DNA of 24,819 bases from Peptostreptococcaceae bacterium oral taxon 113 str. W5053 (GCA_000467935.1 KI259838.1:1-24819); one strand, 5' to 3'; shown: positions 14,959-22,638, counted from the first letter of the stretch. Numbers and translations are program-made. Notes: generated from the sequence alone by a model not told the origin.

Positions 14959-14996
14959 TATAATAAAAAGAGTATATAAAACAAATTTAAAGGAGA
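14959..14996 (+). promoter_or_regulatory. -10 element and ribosome binding site of etfBA
   Basis: A perfect TATAAT at 14959-14964 (GGTATAATAAAA) lies in the divergent region between the alcohol dehydrogenase and etfB. AAAGGAGA at 14989-14996 precedes the etfB ATG by eight bases. No convincing -35 box is seen at 17 bases. Confidence 0.55.
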
Positions 14997-15004
14997 GTGT
15001 TAAA

Positions 15005-15787
15005 ATGAATATACTTGTCTGTGTTAAACAAGTCCCTGCCGTTTCTCAATTGGAAATCGATCCGATCACCCACGATTTAATTCGCATCGGGACTCCATCG
15101 AAACTAAACCCTGTAGATTATTACGCTTTCGGGCAAGCTTTAAAATTAAAAAGACAAGTCGGCGGAAATATCCATGTCATAACTATGGGTCCTCCCTTTG
15201 CTGAAAACGTTTTAAAAGAATGCATCGCTATGGGCGCGAAAAAAGGTTATTTGATCAGCGATCGGGCTTTCGGTGGAGCGGATACTTTAGCTACCGGTTA
15301 TACTTTAGCAAAAGCCATCGAACATATCGGTTCTTTTGACCTTATTTTTACAGGCAGTGAGTCTTCGGACGGAGATACCGGACAAGTTGGACCGGAAATT
15401 GCAGAATTCTTGAAATTACCTCAAATTACTTATGCAAAAAAAATTAATTTATCCGGTAATTCTTTAGAGGTTCAAAGGAAAGGTATTGACGGCGATGAAT
15501 TGATTTCATGCCCTCTTCCCGCCGTTGTGACCGTATGTCGTGATGCTGACGAAAAAGCTCCAATGCTTTTTGAAGATTTTAAATCTATCAAAGCAGATAT
15601 CGAAGTCATCGACGGCAAAACTCTTTCCCTTAATCCTGAAAGAATCGGAAAAAACGGTTCCGCTACTACAGTTATCAAAGTGTATGCTCCCGCATCTGTG
15701 GAAAAGGGAGTGCTTGTTGAAGAAGCAAACCCGGAATCCTCTGCAGAAAAAATTGTAGAAATTCTTCGGGAAAAAAATCTGCTTTAA
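15005..15787 (+). CDS. etfB: Electron transfer flavoprotein beta subunit
   Basis: The 260-aa protein is EtfB, which with EtfA forms a soluble flavin electron carrier. The N-terminus MNILVCVKQVPAVSQLEIDP, the LNPVDYYAFGQAL segment, VITMGPPFAENVLKECIAMGA, the DRAFGGADTLATGYTLAKAI loop and the signature region FTGSESSDGDTGQVGPEIAEF all fit. FGGADTLATGYTLAKAI is the region that in bifurcating Etf proteins holds the beta-site flavin. It is the first of two plus-strand genes. No acyl-CoA dehydrogenase or other partner is encoded next to it, so the dehydrogenase it serves lies elsewhere. Confidence 0.94.
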   Translation: MNILVCVKQVPAVSQLEIDPITHDLIRIGTPSKLNPVDYYAFGQALKLKRQVGGNIHVITMGPPFAENVLKECIAMGAKKGYLISDRAFGGADTLATGYTLAKAIEHIGSFDLIFTGSESSDGDTGQVGPEIAEFLKLPQITYAKKINLSGNSLEVQRKGIDGDELISCPLPAVVTVCRDADEKAPMLFEDFKSIKADIEVIDGKTLSLNPERIGKNGSATTVIKVYAPASVEKGVLVEEANPESSAEKIVEILREKNLL

Positions 15788-15799
15788 GGAGGACTAAAG

Positions 15800-16795
15800 A
15801 TGGATCATAAAAATATTTTCGTTCTTATGGAAATCAATCAGGGGCAATTGTTCCCTGTCAGTTTGGAATTAATCAATATCGGAAAACAATTAGCCTGTCA
15901 AAGAAAACAGGAATTGGTAGCGATTCTTATCGGTAAAGATATTCAAAAAATTGCTGAAGAAATCCTATATTATGGTGTCGATCGTATTCTTCTGATAGAA
16001 GGGGAAGAGTATGAAAATTATTCCACCGATGCCTACACCTATGCTTTGGAAAATGTTTTAACCAAACATCAACCTTTAGCCTGTCTGCTTCCGGCTACAC
16101 CGAACGGAAGAGATTTAGGCGGTCGAATCAGCGCTCGCATGAACCTGGGGCTGGTTGCCGGGTGTACGGATATCTATTTTCAAGAAGATACAAATACGAT
16201 TAACTGGGTTCGCCCCACGTTTAATGGAAAATTATATTCCGCCATTCAAACTACTACCCATCCACAAATTGGAACGATAGATATGGGTGTCTTTCGAACT
16301 GCAAAAAAAGTCACCCATCCTAATGGTAAAATTGAAGAAGAAAAAATTTCTTTCCAAACAGAAAATATTCGTACCAAATTTTTAAAATTTTTACCCAATG
16401 ACAAACCAACTAAGAAAACCCCTTTAGAACAAGCAGATATTGTCGTTTGTGCGGGAATGGGTGTAGGGTCTGAAGAAAATATACAATTGGTTAAGGACCT
16501 TGCCGATGCTCTTGGAGCAACATTCGGCGTTACAAAATTATTGGTTGATGCACGCTGGGCTCCCTACGATATCCAAATCGGAGCTACAGGAGTGACCGTA
16601 AGTCCTAAACTTTATATCGGCGTAGGCGTTTCCGGAGCAGGACAACATTGGCACGGCATAAAAAAAGCCAAAACCATCATTGCCATCAACAAGGACAAAG
16701 ACGCTCCGATTATGCATGAAGCACATTATTCTATTGTTGGAGACTTATTTGAAATTTTGCCCCCACTCATTGAAAAAATAAAAAAACAGGCTTAA
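15800..16795 (+). CDS. etfA: Electron transfer flavoprotein alpha subunit
   Basis: The 331-aa protein is EtfA, with an N-terminal alpha/beta domain and a C-terminal FAD domain. The family pattern is clear in ATPNGRDLGGRISARMNLGL, VDARWAPYDIQIGATGVTV, PKLYIGVGVSGAGQH and IIAINKDKDAPI. The FAD site departs from the usual in two places. The segment normally reading SRPVVDAGW is TKLLVDARW here, with Lys246 at the conserved Arg. SGAIQHLAGM reads SGAGQHWHGI. No ferredoxin domain is present. GGAGG precedes the ATG and the gap to etfB is 12 bases, so they are co-transcribed. A structured RNA element and a terminator follow. Confidence 0.93.
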   Translation: MDHKNIFVLMEINQGQLFPVSLELINIGKQLACQRKQELVAILIGKDIQKIAEEILYYGVDRILLIEGEEYENYSTDAYTYALENVLTKHQPLACLLPATPNGRDLGGRISARMNLGLVAGCTDIYFQEDTNTINWVRPTFNGKLYSAIQTTTHPQIGTIDMGVFRTAKKVTHPNGKIEEEKISFQTENIRTKFLKFLPNDKPTKKTPLEQADIVVCAGMGVGSEENIQLVKDLADALGATFGVTKLLVDARWAPYDIQIGATGVTVSPKLYIGVGVSGAGQHWHGIKKAKTIIAINKDKDAPIMHEAHYSIVGDLFEILPPLIEKIKKQA

Positions 16796-16906
16796 TTCAA
16801 AAGTTCCATTCCTTCTTTTAAATTTATATACTACATATAGATAAAAAGATGAATCTCAACATTTTGTTTTCATAATTTTCACATTTTCGTCTTATTTTCC
16901 GGGTAC

Positions 16907-16997
16907 TATATAGACAAGAAAGATGGATGACCATCTAACCGTTTGTATCATATCCTTGTCGGCTAAGCGATTGCTTAGCCTTTTGTCTGTCTATATA
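16907..16997 (+). ncRNA. Candidate three-way-junction RNA downstream of etfA
   Basis: A 10-bp perfect stem pairs TATATAGACA (16907-16916) with TGTCTATATA (16988-16997). Inside it are two hairpins: AGATGG-ATGA-CCATCT (16921-16936) and GGCTAAGC-GATT-GCTTAGCC (16961-16980). The unpaired part includes a 24-base segment at 16937-16960. The fold directly adjoins the terminator at 16997-17025. It could be a stable 3' end of the etfBA message, a separate small RNA, or a small inverted-repeat element. No known RNA family is recognised. Confidence 0.4.
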
Positions 16998-17025
16998 CCT
17001 TTCGGTTTTTACCGGAAGGTTTTTT
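16997..17025 (+). terminator. Rho-independent terminator of etfBA
   Basis: A 10-bp stem with one G-U pair (16997-17006 with 17011-17020) closes a TTTT loop and is followed by a T tract. The hairpin at 16961-16980 followed by TTTT could act as an earlier, weaker terminator. Confidence 0.82.
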
Positions 17026-17054
17026 ATCCTATAAGCCTACTTTTTCTTGTTTAA

Positions 17055-17090
17055 ATAAAAAAGACAGCTACCTTTTCTTTAGTAACTATC
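17055..17090 (-). terminator. Terminator of the CPBP protease island
   Basis: On the minus strand a 9-bp stem with two G-U pairs (17090-17082 with 17071-17063) and a 10-base loop is followed by TTTTTTAT. It lies about 140 bases past the CPBP stop codon and faces the etfBA terminator. Confidence 0.68.
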
Positions 17091-17103
17091 TCTGCTTCTT
17101 ACT

Positions 17104-17227
17104 TATTTGGTTTTCCAAATAGCAGGATTTGAACATGCCTATAATAAAGCGGACTTAAAAAAGCATTAACCGGTGCAATGTAAGATAACCTATAAATTTA
17201 CTGTAACATGATTCTTTTGCCTAATTA
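17104..17227 (-). other. Gene-free 3' region with tRNA T-arm-like fragment and hairpin
   Basis: Between the CPBP stop and its terminator there is no gene. The minus strand at 17138-17122 reads GCATGTTCAAATCCTGC, which folds as a T-arm (four of five pairs) around a canonical TTCAAAT loop. A perfect 7-bp hairpin (17104-17121, TTTT loop on the plus strand) follows where an acceptor stem would end. No matching D-arm, anticodon arm or CCA is seen. A decayed tRNA 3' end or chance are both possible. Confidence 0.25.
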
Positions 17228-18096
17228 TTATAGACATAATATTTGTTGGAGAACTGATGTGAAAATTGTTAAAACAAAAAATATTAACATTCCTTTATTG
17301 GTTAATATATCTTTCATTGCTTCTTTTAAAGATACTTTTAATCCCTCATACTTCTTTATTTTTCTTACTAACCGAAATAAATAGACCATGCCTGTCACAA
17401 ATATAATTCCTGCATATATGACTAAATATAATTCGGAAAAATTAGAAAGTGTTTTAGGCACTAAAAAAATAATTAAATTTGAGAACGAGTGAAGCATTAT
17501 TGGAAATATTATCTTTCCCGTTTTTAAATAAACGACCGATAAAAGAACGCCTAATAAAAATATCATAATTAAAGACGCAGCGCCTTGCGATACTATATGG
17601 ACTAATGCGAAACAAAAAGAAGAAGTTAAAACATAAAATGTATTACCATGTCCTACCATTTTTTTTGCGAGTATCTTTCTAAACACAAACTCTTCTATAA
17701 TCGGATAAAACACAAGTGTTAAAAACAGAGAAAATATCGTTAATTCATATGATACATTGATTGACTTTGTTAATCCATTCTGTTCTCTTAATAAGGTATA
17801 TATACCTGTAATCAATATATTTATAGCAAAAATCGAAAAAATAAAAAAATAGATTTTAAGAAAAATAGTGTTTCCATTTTATGTTTTCTTATGTCCGTAT
17901 TAGGTAAGTTATTTATTATTTTAATAAACACAGGCAATCCGATCCCGTATAAAGAAAATATTAAAAATAAAGTTCTTTCATTTTTAGTAAATTCAAAAAA
18001 AATATCCATAACTATTTTACTGTACCAATTTATTGAAAACATCAGACTAAGACCTAAAGAGACTCTTTCTAAAGTTAGTATTTTATTATTCTTCAT
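17228..18096 (-). pseudogene. CPBP-family intramembrane metalloprotease, frameshifted
   Basis: Two frames together encode one CPBP (CAAX-protease/bacteriocin-processing) membrane protein of about 289 aa. The first starts at ATG 18096 (MKNNKILTLERVS, AAAAGGAG seven bases before) and stops at 17821. The second, ending at 17228, carries the catalytic motifs EEFVFR, FALVHIV and HSFSNLI in order, plus four or more membrane helices. A single added base in the A7 (17843-17849) or A6 (17836-17841) run would join them into an unbroken hydrophobic stretch reading SIFAINILITGIY. The second part alone has only a TTG start and no ribosome binding site. It may be inactive, phase-variable or rescued by slippage; sequencing error in the runs is also possible. 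CPBP proteins often act in peptide maturation or self-immunity. Confidence 0.72.
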
Positions 18097-18153
18097 ATCT
18101 TTGCTCCTTTTTACTTTCAAGATCCTTCAATTTTTATTCTATGATTTCCGTTT

Positions 18154-18188
18154 TTTGTTCTTTGTTCTTTGTTCTTTGTTCTTTGTTT
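18154..18188. repeat. Heptanucleotide tandem repeat (GTTCTTT)n
   Basis: Four full copies of GTTCTTT (from 18157) plus partial flanking units lie directly after the stop codon of the 64-aa ORF and before the CPBP ribosome binding site. On the transcribed strand the unit is AAAGAAC. A seven-base unit in a non-coding spacer can change in number by slippage. Confidence 0.85.
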
Positions 18189-18383
18189 TTAATTTTTAAT
18201 AACTGCGCTCTCCATCGCAACTCTAACTTTAACACCAACAAAATCAGAATACAACATTCCATCTTTGAAAATAAAGTCAGTCTTATTGTTTGATTTGGAA
18301 GTCTTTTTAAAAATCTTTCCTTCCTTAGTTTTTTTGAAATAATCGCCTCTTATACCAATGATATTTATTATGTAATGAAACAC
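18189..18383 (-). CDS. 64-aa peptide of unknown function upstream of the CPBP gene
   Basis: This small ORF starts at GTG 18383 after an excellent GGAGGTGAT site seven bases away, which supports translation. The peptide is basic and Lys-rich in the first half (DYFKKTKEGKIFKKTSKSNN) and more hydrophobic later (MLYSDFVGVKVRVAMESAVI). It has no signal peptide or Gly-Gly leader that I can identify. It lies 92 bases before the CPBP protease start and would share its transcript. Small peptides next to CPBP proteases are often bacteriocins or signal peptides, but nothing in the sequence proves that. It could also be the end of a truncated larger gene. Confidence 0.5.
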   Translation of the reverse strand: MFHYIINIIGIRGDYFKKTKEGKIFKKTSKSNNKTDFIFKDGMLYSDFVGVKVRVAMESAVIKN

Positions 18384-18434
18384 TTATCACATCACCTCCA
18401 ACACCATTCTTGAAAGAACACAGTAAAAAAGTTC

Positions 18435-18530
18435 GTATCAAAATACTCACCCGATGTGTGATAAGCTGTCCTTATCCGGAGATACTCCTCTTCATTATAT
18501 TAAATTATATAAACTGTTTTGTCATAAGGA
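18435..18530 (-). promoter_or_regulatory. Probable promoter and structured leader of the 64-aa ORF
   Basis: Two perfect TATAAT boxes on the minus strand (18509-18504 and 18499-18494) lie downstream of TATGACAAAAC. The roughly 100-base leader then holds three short hairpins: GGAG/CTCC (18478-18488), GATAAG/CTTATC (18460-18476) and GTAT/ATAC (18435-18446). No known riboswitch is recognised. The rest of 18384-18652 holds no gene. Confidence 0.35.
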
Positions 18531-18607
18531 ATTCTATTTTTCTTGAAGTTAAAATCTGTTTATTTTGCCGGCTTAGTTGATGGTTTTATTGGGGTAAATC
18601 CACAAGC

Positions 18608-18634
18608 AAAAAGGCAGCGTATTTTTCCACTGCC
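18608..18634 (-). terminator. Rho-independent terminator after the GT51 gene
   Basis: Minus-strand GGCAGTG pairs with CGCTGCC (18634-18628 and 18619-18613; one T-G pair) around an 8-base loop, followed by TTTTTG. It lies 19 bases past the glycosyltransferase stop codon. Confidence 0.78.
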
Positions 18635-18652
18635 TTTCTTCGTCTTATTTTA

Positions 18653-19567
18653 CTATTGTATTTTCCCATTCAAAATTTTTAAATTCACAGGTTCCAATTG
18701 AATGTTTTCTTTCAAATAAGCCTCATATTCCTCTTGACTAATGCTTTTTGTCTCCAGCATACGTTTGAGGATATATTCTTGACGATATTTTGTATCCGGA
18801 TTCATCTTCCAGGACCAAAGATCAATATTTCCTGAAAGTAATAATTGATAAATCTCTTCGGAAATTTTTCCCCCTTTCCATAAACTTTCCCACAACTTTA
18901 CATCTTTTTTAGCCTCTCCTGTATGCCAAGTTACAAAAAGATGATTTTCTTTCGGCGTCATGACCTGCTCAAGCAAAATAGGCGTATAATGTGCCGGCCA
19001 ATTGGTGATACCGATCAAATAAACGCACTCCGCTGTAGATAATTGATTTGCATCTCGATTGAAAAAAGTTTTGGCACCTTCTCTAACTCCCACAATCCCT
19101 TTGCTTAAACCGATGGTATTTAAATAGCATTCCAATATTTCTTCTTTTGTAAGTTCCTTTTCAATCACTGTGGCATAGTACATGTCCAGAATCTTTCGAC
19201 GAAATGTTTTTTCAAAACCGGTAAAGTGATTTTTAGAAAGTTGCATGGGAATCGTGGATGCTCCATAAACCAGTTTCCCATAATATATATCATAAAGAAT
19301 CGCTTGGATGATTCGAATATAATCAATGCCGTGATGTTGATAAAAGCGGTGATCTTCCGCTGCCAAAGTTGCAGCAATCATCTTAGGCGGTATTTCTTCA
19401 TAGGCGATCGCATAAGGCATATTTCGCACTTCTTCCAAAAGCTTTCTCGGAGAAATTTCGGGAGCATCATGAATAATTTTGCCTACTATAGATGAAAAAA
19501 TTAGAAGCGCAAAAAGACACAAAATCAGAAATTTTTTGATTATTTTTTTCCCGTATTTTTTCATCAT
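18653..19567 (-). CDS. Monofunctional peptidoglycan glycosyltransferase, GT51
   Basis: The 304-aa protein is a GT51 transglycosylase that polymerises lipid II into glycan strands outside the membrane. A single N-terminal membrane anchor covers about residues 11-31. Catalytic motifs follow in order: AAEDHRFYQHHGID with the catalytic Glu71, GASTIPMQLSKN (for the usual GGSTITQQLVKN), RRKILDMYYATVIEKELTKEEILECYLN with the second Glu, and the GVREGAKTFFNRDANQLSTAE segment. There is no transpeptidase domain, so cross-linking must be done by another enzyme. The start is set by AAGGAGGGG; ATG 19564 is the alternative. An extended -10 box TGCTACAAT lies at 19596-19588. Confidence 0.9.
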   Translation of the reverse strand: MMKKYGKKIIKKFLILCLFALLIFSSIVGKIIHDAPEISPRKLLEEVRNMPYAIAYEEIPPKMIAATLAAEDHRFYQHHGIDYIRIIQAILYDIYYGKLVYGASTIPMQLSKNHFTGFEKTFRRKILDMYYATVIEKELTKEEILECYLNTIGLSKGIVGVREGAKTFFNRDANQLSTAECVYLIGITNWPAHYTPILLEQVMTPKENHLFVTWHTGEAKKDVKLWESLWKGGKISEEIYQLLLSGNIDLWSWKMNPDTKYRQEYILKRMLETKSISQEEYEAYLKENIQLEPVNLKILNGKIQ

Positions 19568-19587
19568 TCTCCCCTCCTTATGATTCT

Positions 19588-19596
19588 ATTGTAGCA
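19588..19596 (-). promoter_or_regulatory. Extended -10 element before the GT51 gene
   Basis: TGCTACAAT on the minus strand lies about 20 bases before the start codon. No clear -35 box is seen, as is common for extended -10 promoters. Confidence 0.45.
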
Positions 19597-19642
19597 TATG
19601 AATTTCTCTATCCTCTTACATCCTTCTTATAAACTTTCATTC

Positions 19643-19762
19643 TCAAAAAAAGGAATTTGAAATGTCCCCAAAAGTGAGCTTTCTTAAGCGTAACCGTTTC
19701 GAGACTGCTAAATTATTGAGCCTGTGTTGAACTGGTCTTATCCAATCCGGTTTTTCTTTCAT
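19643..19762 (-). CDS. Possible 39-aa ORF, perhaps a transposase remnant
   Basis: An open frame in the gap between the bceB-like and GT51 genes encodes a very basic peptide, MKEKPDWIRPVQHRLNNLAV followed by SKRLRLRKLTFGDISNSFF. The start has no good ribosome binding site. The composition recalls a fragment of a DNA-binding or transposase protein, but no inverted repeats or target duplication are seen. Chance is quite possible. The rest of 19568-19789 holds no gene. Confidence 0.15.
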   Translation of the reverse strand: MKEKPDWIRPVQHRLNNLAVSKRLRLRKLTFGDISNSFF

Positions 19763-19789
19763 CCGTTTTTCGTTGTAATCTTTAATGGT

Positions 19790-21859
19790 TTATTGCATTT
19801 TTTCTATTCCCCGTCGAAGCATAGTATAAGTCACGATAAAATACAATGTATAAATTACGCATACTGTACCGCCCATCACAAGTGCCGCCCGAAGACCGGA
19901 GAAAAGCCCTGACCCCATTACACCCATCATCATTTCCAAAAAGGCGTGAATGCCGAAAAATGTATGAATAATCCCTACGACAAGAGGAATCAAAAAATAA
20001 AAGGAAATCTGCTTAAAAAGTACTCCTCGGATCTGTTTCTCGGAAGCCCCTAACGTTTGAAGCACACCATATGCCTTCAAATCCGCTTCCTGCATGGATA
20101 GCTGTTGCATAGCCAACAAAGCTGCCGTAAAAAAGATAAAAATCAAACCGATAAAAGCTGTAATGACCATCATCATAAACTGCATTCCCTTTTGATCCTG
20201 TAGGATCTCCTGTCTACTTATTGAAAACACAAAATTAAAATTCTTACCGTCATCAATTTTCTCCAATTTTTCTATCAAAGATTCTTGAGTTTTCAAATTT
20301 TCCGATTCATAGAACCTTGGAGAACAGGCAAACCGTTCGTCATCCTCCGGTCTCAAATAATTAATATTCAAAACTCGACGGTTTACCTTTCTATGCGCTA
20401 ATTCTTCATCCTGTAAAATAAAATAGAGAACCTCCTCTTCCGAACTGTTTTGCATCCCAATCGGACCGACAGTGGCAAGTCTATACTCCTTCCCGGATAA
20501 ATGAAGCATCTGTCCTGTCTTTTCCTGAAGTTGTTTTGTTGCGCCTTCCACTTCATTCAAGACCAAAACTTCTCCCTTTTTTAAAGGCAGTATGTTTTCT
20601 CCCTTTAATTTTTGCGCCGATACATAATCACTGTAAGGAATCATCACGACACTCATATGCCCTAATCTTGTTAATCGACTTTCTCCAAATTTCGTTAAAG
20701 GTTCCTGCAAAAACGGAAAAACATCCATATTGGTTTGATCAGAGTCGATGTATTTTCGAAGCTCCATATATTCTTTCGTTTCTTTTTTCAAATCAATCCC
20801 TTGTGATTGCAACAATTTATCCAAAGAAAACTCTTTTCGATTGTTTTCGTTCTCTGTAAGAGCTGCTTCTATACTTAAATCAAAAGAACTTAAACTCTTT
20901 TTGTAATGGTTCCATTCATTGCTAATGGCGGTACCGGCAATTAAACTGCCCATACCGAAAAGAATGAGGATGGATATAATCGCCATGGAAAAATAAGCCC
21001 CTCGAATGTTTTTTGCAATCTGTCGAATGAAAAAGAGATTTAAATTTTTATAGTAGCCCGAAAAATGTTTTATCATTCGTAAAAACGCAGCCGCTAATCC
21101 TCGAAAAACCAGGATTGTGCCGATGGTGCCGAAAAGAATGGACATGGAAAAATCCGTTCCGAAAAGCACCATAAACCCACTTCGATGAATCAGATAATAC
21201 CCATAGGATAAAATCCCCAAACCGATAAAAAATAATAAAACTTCCCAAACTTTTCCTACATTCACCAGTTTTTCATTTTTTTCCCTTAGTCGCATCAGGC
21301 TAATAATTCGAAAACGATAAGATCGAATTACATTCCAAATCAAAATCAAAATAAACATGACAACAAAAGCGCCTATAGAAAAGAAGATTCCGTTTTGTGA
21401 AATAAAAAAGTGAAACATCGCATTTTGGATATTGAAAAAGCGAATAATTAAAAGCACCATAGCTTGGGAAATAAAAACGCCGAAGATTAAACCCGCAACG
21501 CATGCACACAAACCGATTAACAAAGTTTCGAAAAAAATCATTTGAGCTACCCGTCGATTTTCCATTCCCAAAAGCAGGTAAGTTCCTAATTCTTTGGCTC
21601 TGCGCTTTAAAAGAAAATTATTGGCATAGACCATTAAAAAAGCCATCACTCCCGCAATAAAAAAGGAAATTACGGAAATTGCATCGCCTACATTTTTTAA
21701 AGAAAATCTCTGCCAATTCATCAGCGTTAAAACTTGATCCACATTTTTAATACTGTTAAAAATATAAAAAATGGAAACCCCCATGGCAACGGTGAGAAAA
21801 TAAATCCAAAAGTCGGAAAAACTGCGTCGAATATTTTTAAAGGCCAGTTTAAGCATCAT
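19790..21859 (-). CDS. BceB-type ABC transporter permease (FtsX-like)
   Basis: The 689-aa protein has the layout of BceB/VraG permeases, which protect Gram-positive cells from cell-wall-active peptides such as bacitracin and lantibiotics. It shows about ten membrane helices: one near 16-36, a group of three up to about residue 180, further pairs near 200-260 and 285-310, and three at the C-terminus. A large hydrophilic domain (about 320-540) lies between helices 7 and 8, the extracellular sensing domain of the family. FtsX-type motifs are LLKRRAKELGTYLLLGM and LKAYGVLQTLGASEKQI. The start overlaps the ATPase stop by 11 bases. It probably also passes the signal to the BceS-like kinase encoded upstream. 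Confidence 0.92.
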   Translation of the reverse strand: MMLKLAFKNIRRSFSDFWIYFLTVAMGVSIFYIFNSIKNVDQVLTLMNWQRFSLKNVGDAISVISFFIAGVMAFLMVYANNFLLKRRAKELGTYLLLGMENRRVAQMIFFETLLIGLCACVAGLIFGVFISQAMVLLIIRFFNIQNAMFHFFISQNGIFFSIGAFVVMFILILIWNVIRSYRFRIISLMRLREKNEKLVNVGKVWEVLLFFIGLGILSYGYYLIHRSGFMVLFGTDFSMSILFGTIGTILVFRGLAAAFLRMIKHFSGYYKNLNLFFIRQIAKNIRGAYFSMAIISILILFGMGSLIAGTAISNEWNHYKKSLSSFDLSIEAALTENENNRKEFSLDKLLQSQGIDLKKETKEYMELRKYIDSDQTNMDVFPFLQEPLTKFGESRLTRLGHMSVVMIPYSDYVSAQKLKGENILPLKKGEVLVLNEVEGATKQLQEKTGQMLHLSGKEYRLATVGPIGMQNSSEEEVLYFILQDEELAHRKVNRRVLNINYLRPEDDERFACSPRFYESENLKTQESLIEKLEKIDDGKNFNFVFSISRQEILQDQKGMQFMMMVITAFIGLIFIFFTAALLAMQQLSMQEADLKAYGVLQTLGASEKQIRGVLFKQISFYFLIPLVVGIIHTFFGIHAFLEMMMGVMGSGLFSGLRAALVMGGTVCVIYTLYFIVTYTMLRRGIEKMQ

Positions 21860-22607
21860 GTAAATCCCCTCCCAAAAATCCGATCACTTCCAAAATTCTC
21901 TCATAGAAAACGCGTTGTGTTCCTTCTCCTCGATAGATTTCATTAAACAATTTCCCGTCTTTGATAAAGAGAACTCGATTGGCAAAAGAAGCCATATTGG
22001 CATCATGGGTTACCATAAAAATAACCGCACCAAGTTTTTGGTTTAAAGTCTGAAATGTCTCCATCAAAATTCTGGAAGAGCGACTGTCCAAAGCTCCTGT
22101 AGGTTCATCGGCCAAAATCAAACTTGGATTTTTGACCATAGCTCTGGCACAAGCGATGCGTTGTTTTTCTCCACCGGAAATTTGATATGGAAATTTGTTT
22201 AAAATCGCCTCCACATTTAAAAGTTTTGCCATCTCGTTTACTTTTCCGCGAACATCTCCACCTTCTCTAGAAATACTCAAAGCCAAAGCTATATTTTCTT
22301 CACAATTTAAACTATCCAGTAAATTAAAATCTTGAAAGATAAAACCTAATTTTTCTCGACGAAAATGGGCCACATCTTTTCTGGACAATTTGGTAATGTC
22401 TACACCCTCCACCAAAACATTTCCTCCCGTAGGGGTATCGATTGTAGAAATACAGTTTAACAAGGTGGTTTTTCCGCTGCCGGAAGCTCCCATAATGGCT
22501 ACAAATTCCTTCTCTTTCACATGAAAACTCACATCATCCAACGCTTTGGTTGTATTGCCGGCAAAGCCGTAATTTTTGCTAAGATTTGTTACGGATAAAA
22601 TATCCAT
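21849..22607 (-). CDS. BceA-type ABC transporter ATP-binding protein
   Basis: The 252-aa ATPase carries Walker A GASGSGKTT (40-48), the Q-loop FIFQDFNLL, the signature ISGGEKQRIACARA, Walker B LILADEP with the D-loop ALDSR, and the switch His in VTHDA. The family is the MacB/LolD-like group that includes BceA. I start at ATG 22607 (MDILSVTNLS) after AAGGAGGGG; the ATG seven codons earlier has no site. The C-terminus has a short extension (YRGEGTQRVFYERILEVIGF) as in BceA proteins. It is the first gene of bceAB, with its own promoter rather than depending on the bceRS transcript. Confidence 0.93.
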   Translation of the reverse strand: MDILSVTNLSKNYGFAGNTTKALDDVSFHVKEKEFVAIMGASGSGKTTLLNCISTIDTPTGGNVLVEGVDITKLSRKDVAHFRREKLGFIFQDFNLLDSLNCEENIALALSISREGGDVRGKVNEMAKLLNVEAILNKFPYQISGGEKQRIACARAMVKNPSLILADEPTGALDSRSSRILMETFQTLNQKLGAVIFMVTHDANMASFANRVLFIKDGKLFNEIYRGEGTQRVFYERILEVIGFLGGDLHDA

Positions 22608-22638
22608 TTTCCCCTCCTTAAATTTCATTGTAGAACCA

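Noticed and set aside
16961..16984. Hairpin as the sole etfBA terminator
   Set aside because: Its T tract is only four bases and a stronger hairpin with a longer T tract follows at 16997-17025; it fits better as an arm of the larger fold.
17111..17190. Complete tRNA gene on the minus strand
   Set aside because: Only a T-arm-like piece is present; no acceptor, D or anticodon arms can be formed.
18154..18188. CRISPR-like array
   Set aside because: The seven-base units are contiguous with no spacers, so this is a simple tandem repeat.
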